Assembly: GCA_034717495.1 (NCBI GenBank)
Contig: JAYELL010000001.1
Coordinates: forward strand, 29,875-66,648
Source: Chloroflexota bacterium
GTDB lineage: Bacteria > Chloroflexota > Anaerolineae > JAAEKA01
Direction: 5' to 3'
DNA length: 36,774 nucleotides
Shown: positions 31,250 to 36,774 of the stretch, one piece after another
Position numbering within the stretch: position 1 is the first letter of the stretch
Layout: each line of letters starts with the position of its first letter
Translations under genes and position numbers: made by a program
Notes under the pieces: model-generated
Database searches by the model: none
Told to the model about the DNA's origin: nothing
What the model saw: only the letters and a program-made list of their open reading frames with translations

Positions 31250-33085
31250 ATGCGAACCTGGAAACCCCGGATTTACCTTCTGATTGCCGCCATGATGATC
31301 TTTGGCCTGGTAATCACATCTTGTGCCGTTCCTGCAGCCCCTGCAGTCCCTGCAGCCCCTGCAGAGGAAGCCGCCCCTGCAGAGGAAGTCGCTGAGCCTG
31401 AGGTCAGCGAGCGCGCCAGGACCCTCATCATGGACATCGACGGTGGCCGCGCTGCCGATCCTGAACTTTGGAATGCTTTTACGCCTGGCGCCCGCCTCGA
31501 CGCAGGTTACCACCAGACGATTCTGGAGCCCCTGTTCATCCTCAACTACCAGACAGGTGAGATCGAGCCCTGGCTGGGCACTGAATTCACCTCCAACGAC
31601 ACCTTTGACGTGTGGACGTTGAAGATCCGGGAAGGCGTCAAGTGGAGTGACGGTGAGGACTTCAACGCCGACGACGTCGTATTCACCATCAACATGATGT
31701 TGGACAACATCGAACTGCAGCGAGCAGCCGCTATGGCGGACTGGGTGACCAGCGTCGAGAAGATCGATGATCTTACCGTCCAGTTCAACCTGAGCAGAGC
31801 CAACCCCCGCTTCCAGTTGGACAACTTCTCGGTGCGTATCTGGGGCGGCCCCAACATCGTGCCCGAGCACATCTGGAAGGATGTCGATCCCCTGACCTTC
31901 AAATTCTACGACCCGGACAAGGGTTGGCCGGTCGGCACTGGCCCCTACACTCTGGGCAGTGTGGGCCCGACCGAGTTCGTCTACGAGCGCGACGACAACT
32001 GGTGGGGCGCCGAAACAGGCTGGAAGGAACTGCCCGCGCCCGAAACCGTCGTCTGGACCTGGGCCGGCCCCGAGGAGACCCGCGCCGCTCTGATGGCGGA
32101 AGCCGAACTGGACAGCCTGATGGACATCACCCTGGGCGCCCTGCTGGCGCTGCAGGAGGCCAACCCCAACGTCATCACCTGGTTCGACGAAATGCCCATG
32201 GCCTGGGTACCCGATCCCTGCTCCCGCACCTTCTACATGAACCACACCGTGGAGCCCTGGGACGATCCAGAGATGCGCTGGGCGATCAACTATGCCATCG
32301 ACCGCGACCAGATCGTAGAAATCTCCTACGAGGGCACTACCCTCAAGTCGCGTCACTTCTTCCCAGCCTATCCACCCCTGGATGCCTTGGTAGATAAAGC
32401 CATCGCTGCCGGCGCCTGGGATCTGGACCAGCTTTGGGACTACAACCCTGAGAAGGCCAAGGAGATCATCGAATCCAAGGGCTACGTGATGAACGAGAGC
32501 AGTGGCTACTATGAGAAGGACGGCGAGGAGCTTGGTCTGGACATCTCCACCCACGAGGCCTTCATCGAGAAGCAGCGCATTGCCCAGGTGCTGGTCGAGC
32601 AGTTCCAGGCCATCGGCATCAACGCCGTCCAGCGCAACGAGGCCGGCGGCACCTGGACGGACAACCGGCAATTAGGCACCTTTGACGTACAGATGAACTG
32701 GCATATGTGTGCGTCGGTCAACGAGCCCTGGGCATCCAGCGATACGGTCAACGTCAAATGGCTGAAGCCTGTGGGCGAACGCTCGGAACGGAATGAAGTA
32801 CGCTGGTCTGGCGAAAAGGCTGAGGCTTACGGCGCCATCATCGACGAGATGGGTGTTTTGCCGCTGGGCGACCCCAAGATCGAGGAGCTCTTCGTCGAGG
32901 CTTCCAGGATTTTCTTCGAGGAACTGCCGGTGATTCCCATCACCCAGGCCAAGAAGATCATCCCCTTCGATACCACCTACTGGAGCGGATGGCCCACCTT
33001 CGAGAACGACTACATCCATCCGCCTACCTGGTGGCAGCATACCCACGTCATCATCCACAACCTGGAGCCCACCGGCGCCCAGTAA
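31250..33085 (+). CDS. Peptide/dipeptide ABC transporter substrate-binding lipoprotein (family 5)
   Basis: A 611-residue exported lipoprotein. The signal peptide ends in VITSC with Cys25. An Ala/Pro/Glu linker (26-53) then leads into a family-5 binding fold. Typical segments are [50 protein letters not shown] and [20 protein letters not shown]. It binds oligopeptides or similar solutes (some members bind oligosaccharides or nickel) and feeds the permeases at 33618 and 34635. The ribosome site AAGGAG precedes the ATG. A long leader with a strong promoter lies upstream. The stop is followed by a hairpin and the 35-bp tandem array, which separate it from the permeases by more than 500 bp. Confidence 0.92.
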   Translation: MRTWKPRIYLLIAAMMIFGLVITSCAVPAAPAVPAAPAEEAAPAEEVAEPEVSERARTLIMDIDGGRAADPELWNAFTPGARLDAGYHQTILEPLFILNYQTGEIEPWLGTEFTSNDTFDVWTLKIREGVKWSDGEDFNADDVVFTINMMLDNIELQRAAAMADWVTSVEKIDDLTVQFNLSRANPRFQLDNFSVRIWGGPNIVPEHIWKDVDPLTFKFYDPDKGWPVGTGPYTLGSVGPTEFVYERDDNWWGAETGWKELPAPETVVWTWAGPEETRAALMAEAELDSLMDITLGALLALQEANPNVITWFDEMPMAWVPDPCSRTFYMNHTVEPWDDPEMRWAINYAIDRDQIVEISYEGTTLKSRHFFPAYPPLDALVDKAIAAGAWDLDQLWDYNPEKAKEIIESKGYVMNESSGYYEKDGEELGLDISTHEAFIEKQRIAQVLVEQFQAIGINAVQRNEAGGTWTDNRQLGTFDVQMNWHMCASVNEPWASSDTVNVKWLKPVGERSERNEVRWSGEKAEAYGAIIDEMGVLPLGDPKIEELFVEASRIFFEELPVIPITQAKKIIPFDTTYWSGWPTFENDYIHPPTWWQHTHVIIHNLEPTGAQ

Positions 33086-33122
33086 ACGTGGAGACGCGTG
33101 AGTAAGATCGTTTGAGTGGTGT

Positions 33123-33158
33123 CATGGGCGTTGGCGTTTTTTCCACGTCGCGCCCATG
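33123..33158 (+). promoter_or_regulatory. Inverted repeat after the peptide-binding gene
   Basis: CATGGGCG (33123-33130) and CGCCCATG (33151-33158) are perfect complements around a 20-nt loop. It lies 37 bp after the binding-protein stop. The location resembles the inverted repeats at 4048-4117 and suggests mRNA stabilisation or partial termination. Confidence 0.5.
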
Positions 33159-33217
33159 ATGCTGCCGCTGACTGAGGACCACCGACCGCCGACCGAAGAC
33201 CGCCGCCTTCTGGAAGC

Positions 33218-33596
33218 GGTCTTCTGGAAGCCGTCCGCCGTCTGTCGTCTGCGGTCTTCTGGAAGCCGTCCGCCGTCTGCCGTCCGCGGTCTTCTGGAAG
33301 CCGTCCGCCGTCTGCCGTCTGCGGTCTTCTGGAAGCCGTCTGCCGTCTGTCGTCTGCGGTCTTCTGGAAGCCGTCCGCCGTCTGCCGTCTGCGGTCTTCT
33401 GGAAGCCGTCTGCTGTCTGTCGTCTGCGGTCTTCTGGAAGCCGTCCGCCGTCTGCCGTCCGCAGTCTTCTGGAAGCCGTCTGCTGTCTGTCGTCTGCGGT
33501 CTTCTGGAAGCCGTCCGCCGACCGAAGACCGCGGTCTTCTGGAAGCGGTCTGCCGTCTGTCGTCTGCGGTCTTCTGGAAGCCGTCTTCTGACCACC
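33218..33596. repeat. 35-bp tandem repeat array (10 units plus a partial)
   Basis: Ten consecutive 35-bp units start GGTCTTCTGGAAGC (one has AGTCTTCTGG) and end in a variable TCTGC/CCGC tail, followed by a partial unit. Units differ at a few positions. The first part of each unit is nearly constant and the tail contains GTCTG/GTCCG variants. There are no spacers, so it is not CRISPR. It fills most of the 532-bp gap between the binding protein and the permease, inside what should be one operon. Plus-strand frames stay open through it only because the period is not divisible by three and the unit lacks stop codons. Confidence 0.92.
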
Positions 33597-33617
33597 GAAT
33601 CACAAGAGGACAACCCT

Positions 33618-34628
33618 ATGGGTGGCATGTCGTTACCGTATATTCTAAAGCGCCTCGGTATGTGGTTCATTACCATCTGGCTGGGCGCCACCATCATCTT
33701 TTTTGTGCCCCGGCTGGCGCCCGGCGATCCGGTGGCAGCCATGGTCAGCCGTCTGAGCGCCCAGGCTGGTTTTGTGGAAGGTTCGGCCCAGATGATCGAG
33801 GCCTGGCGTGTGCGTTTTGGCCTGGATGAGCCGCTACTCATCCAGTACTTCAACTATCTGAAAAATCTGGCCACCTTTGACATGGGATACTCCCTGGCCT
33901 CCTTTCCCAGCCGCGTCAATGACATGGTGGCCGATGCCCTGCCCTGGACTATCGGTCTGCTCACCATCGCCACCTTGATTTCCTTTGTCCTCGGCAACAT
34001 CATCGGTGCCCTCATGGCCTGGCGCAGAACGCCCAGTGCGGTTCGTTCGTTGCTACCCGTGAGCCTGACATTTACTTCCATTCCTTTCTTTATGTTTGGT
34101 ATTCTTCTGATCTACATATTTGCCTTTGGCCTGGGCTGGTTCCCCCCCTCCGGGGGCTATGGGCGGGGGGTTGAGGTCGGCTTTAACTGGGAGTTTATCA
34201 AGAGCGTCATCTATCACGGGACCTTGCCAGTTATTGCCATCGTGGTCACCTCCATGGGCTTCTGGGCCCTGGGCATGAGAGGCATGATGATCACCAACGA
34301 TGGCGAGGACTACATGATCCTGGCCGAGGCCAAGGGGTTGAAACCGCGGCGGGTCTTCTGGCGCTACGGCATGAGAAACTCGATCCTGCCCCAGATCACC
34401 GCTCTGGCCCTCAGTCTGGGCCTGATCGCCGGCGGCTCCACCCTGGTGGAGTACATTTTTGCCTATCCGGGCGTGGGCTACCTGCTCTATCTGGGCATCG
34501 TCAACAACGACTATAGCCTGATCCAGGGCATTGTCTTTATCATGATCGTGGGCACGGCCACTGCTGTGCTGATCCTGGACCTGTTGCTGCCCATGGTCGA
34601 TCCTCGCATTACCTACCAGAGAGGCTAA
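33618..34628 (+). CDS. Peptide ABC transporter permease (DppB/OppB-like)
   Basis: An inner-membrane permease of about 336 residues. The N-terminus YILKRLGMWFITIWLGATII followed by RLAPGDPVAAMV is characteristic of DppB-type proteins. Late conserved elements are EAKGLKPRRVFWRYGMRNSI, the coupling loop, and GGSTLVEYIFAYPGVGYLLY. I chose ATG 33618 because AGAGGA lies just upstream. The open frame reaching back to 33156 is made of the 35-bp repeat and is not protein-like. It forms the channel with the next permease, which starts 6 bp after its stop. Confidence 0.9.
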   Translation: MGGMSLPYILKRLGMWFITIWLGATIIFFVPRLAPGDPVAAMVSRLSAQAGFVEGSAQMIEAWRVRFGLDEPLLIQYFNYLKNLATFDMGYSLASFPSRVNDMVADALPWTIGLLTIATLISFVLGNIIGALMAWRRTPSAVRSLLPVSLTFTSIPFFMFGILLIYIFAFGLGWFPPSGGYGRGVEVGFNWEFIKSVIYHGTLPVIAIVVTSMGFWALGMRGMMITNDGEDYMILAEAKGLKPRRVFWRYGMRNSILPQITALALSLGLIAGGSTLVEYIFAYPGVGYLLYLGIVNNDYSLIQGIVFIMIVGTATAVLILDLLLPMVDPRITYQRG

Positions 34629-34634
34629 CGATTC

Positions 34635-35689
<1,055 letters not shown>

Positions 35690-35693
<4 letters not shown>

Positions 35694-36774
35694 CCGTCGA
35701 CTGGCAGACGGGAGAGCTTCAAGAGACCACCAACGGTACAGACAGCTCCAACGTGATTCTCGATATCAAGGATCTCCGTGTCCATTACGCAACGCCCACC
35801 GGGGATGTGATCGCGGTCAACGGGATCAGTTTTAAGATCTACGAGCGGGAAACGATCGCTTTGGTGGGCGAGTCGGGCTGCGGAAAGACGACCACCGCCA
35901 TGGGCATTCTGCGATTGGTGCAACCTCCTGGCCGTATCGTAGGTGGCCAGGTGATCCTGGAGGGCACCGACCTGGTCCCGCTCGACGACAAGCAGTTGCG
36001 CGATATCCGCTGGCACAAGGTTTCCCTGATCCCCCAGGGGGCCATGAACTCGCTGAATCCCATCATGCGTGTCAGGGATCAGATCGGCGACGCCATCGAG
36101 ACGCATGAAGGCAGGCAGCCGAAACAGGCCTTGAAGGAACGAATCCTGGAACTGTTGAATTTGGTCGGCCTGCCCGGACGGGTCTACGACATGTATCCCC
36201 ACGAGCTGAGTGGCGGCATGAAACAGCGGGTTTGCATTGCCATGGCCATCGCCCTGAACCCGACCCTGGTGATCGCCGATGAGTTCACCAGCGCTCTCGA
36301 CGTGGTGGTGCAGCGGGTTGTGGCCCAGACCATGATGGACGTCAAGGAACAGATGGGGGTTTCCATGATCCTGATCGGCCACGACATGGGGCTCGTTGCC
36401 CAGCTGGTGGATCGTGTGGTCGTCATGTATGCCGGCAATATCGTGGAAATCGCGCCGGTCCAGGCAACTTTTGCCGAACCGCTGCATCCCTATACCCAAT
36501 TGCTGATCGAGTCCATTCCCTCCATCAAGGAGCGCAAACCCCTCAAGGTGACCGAGGGATTGACCCATGATCTGCGCGATCCACCGCCTGGATGCATTTT
36601 CCAGTTTCGTTGCCCCTTCGTCATGGATATCTGCCGCGAGGACGCGCCTCTTCTACAGGAACTGAAGCCGCGGCACGAGGTCGCCTGCCACCTGTACGAA
36701 GAGACGGCAACAGGTTTTATCAATATCGCCACCCGGAGCAGTTTTGATGTCCCAACCCCTTCTGGAAATTCGTA
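35690..36774 (+). CDS. Peptide ABC transporter ATP-binding protein (OppD/DppD-like), 3' end beyond window
   Basis: At least 361 codons are open to the window edge. The Walker A motif is GESGCGKTT (60-68), the Q-loop contains LIPQGAMNSLNP, the ABC signature is LSGGM (173-177), Walker B ends in ADE (196-198) and the switch His is in LIGHDMG. Walker B reads ADEFTSALD rather than the usual ADEPTxALD, a minor substitution. The C-terminal oligopeptide-transporter extension has a Cys cluster (Cys302, 308, 315, 333), as in DppD-type proteins. It hydrolyses ATP for the permeases at 33618 and 34635. The true stop is probably only a few codons past the edge. The ATG overlaps the permease stop. Confidence 0.92.
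36747..36774 (+). CDS. OppF/DppF-like ATP-binding protein, first codons only
   Basis: An ATG at 36747 in a different frame from OppD reads MSQPLLEIR up to the window edge. This is a typical start of OppF/DppF-type ATPases. GGAG lies 9 bp upstream (36734-36737). It overlaps the end of the OppD-like gene. Only nine codons are visible, so the call rests mainly on operon order. Confidence 0.5.

Noticed and set aside
31043-32671. Long minus-strand open frame (542 codons)
   Set aside because: It lies opposite the peptide-binding lipoprotein gene, whose frame has a signal peptide and family motifs. The minus frame shows no recognisable domain and reflects GC-rich codon bias.
33218-33596. CRISPR array
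   Set aside because: Units are directly contiguous with no spacers, and no cas genes are present.
33156-33617. 154-codon N-terminal extension of the DppB-like permease
   Set aside because: The extension is a translation of the 35-bp tandem array. The ribosome site AGAGGA and the family N-terminus place the start at 33618.

Overview
The window is a GC-rich bacterial chromosome segment with no rRNA, tRNA or CRISPR array that I can see. Several features point to Chloroflexota (Anaerolineae or Caldilineae-like), probably an environmental genome. Secreted solute-binding lipoproteins carry long Ala/Pro/Glu linkers right after the lipobox Cys. There are SH3-repeat and lamin-tail surface proteins and a LacI-driven sugar-type transporter. 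Non-coding gaps hold many dispersed and tandem repeats. The taxonomic guess is an inference from style, not from a marker gene.

Region 1 (about 1-15340, all plus strand) is one long catabolic gene cluster. A LacI-type repressor gene (513) has a near-consensus promoter and a perfect 16-bp operator. It is followed by an ADP-ribosylglycohydrolase (ARH) family enzyme, a CUT1-type ABC importer (binding protein plus two permeases, no ATPase gene), a nucleoside hydrolase and an intracellular Asp-box (sialidase-like) propeller. Then come a double-ARH fusion and an ARH with a C-terminal beta-sandwich extension. The cluster ends with an NDP-forming acyl-CoA synthetase in two subunits and a small citryl-CoA lyase. 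Most genes overlap or nearly touch. The simplest reading is import and hydrolysis of a ribosyl- or N-glycoside-type compound, with an acid product activated with CoA and cleaved by a citryl-CoA-lyase reaction. The actual substrate is unknown. Four ARH domains in one cluster, together with a split ATP-citrate-lyase-like trio, is the most interesting content of the window.

Region 2 (15340-19343) holds a mosaic repeat, a TolB-like propeller lipoprotein with its own good promoter, and an orphan phage-type tail-tube protein with a small partner. It ends in a rearranged patch where two gene remnants meet: a minus-strand membrane-protein neighbour and the C-terminal third of an aminoglycoside 3-N-acetyltransferase.

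Region 3 (19344-27240) is mixed. It contains a minus-strand six-repeat SH3/lamin-tail surface protein, a small hypothetical gene that may be frameshifted, a plus-strand CBS-ACT regulator with a strong promoter, a CPA1 Na+/H+ antiporter, a DUF1269 protein and a two-META-domain lipoprotein. A dispersed repeat of about 80-100 bp occurs three times here, twice flanking the CBS gene and its minus-strand neighbour in opposite orientations.

Region 4 (27239-30378, minus strand) is a SulP anion transporter followed 6 nt downstream by a bacterial PRMT-like methyltransferase with a PqqD-like C-terminal domain. The methyltransferase gene runs into an octamer tandem repeat.

Region 5 (30379-36774, plus strand) is a dipeptide/oligopeptide ABC transporter operon: binding protein, two permeases, OppD ATPase and the first codons of OppF. 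It is preceded by a textbook promoter and a roughly 400-nt leader with pairable arms. A 35-bp tandem array sits between the binding protein and the first permease.
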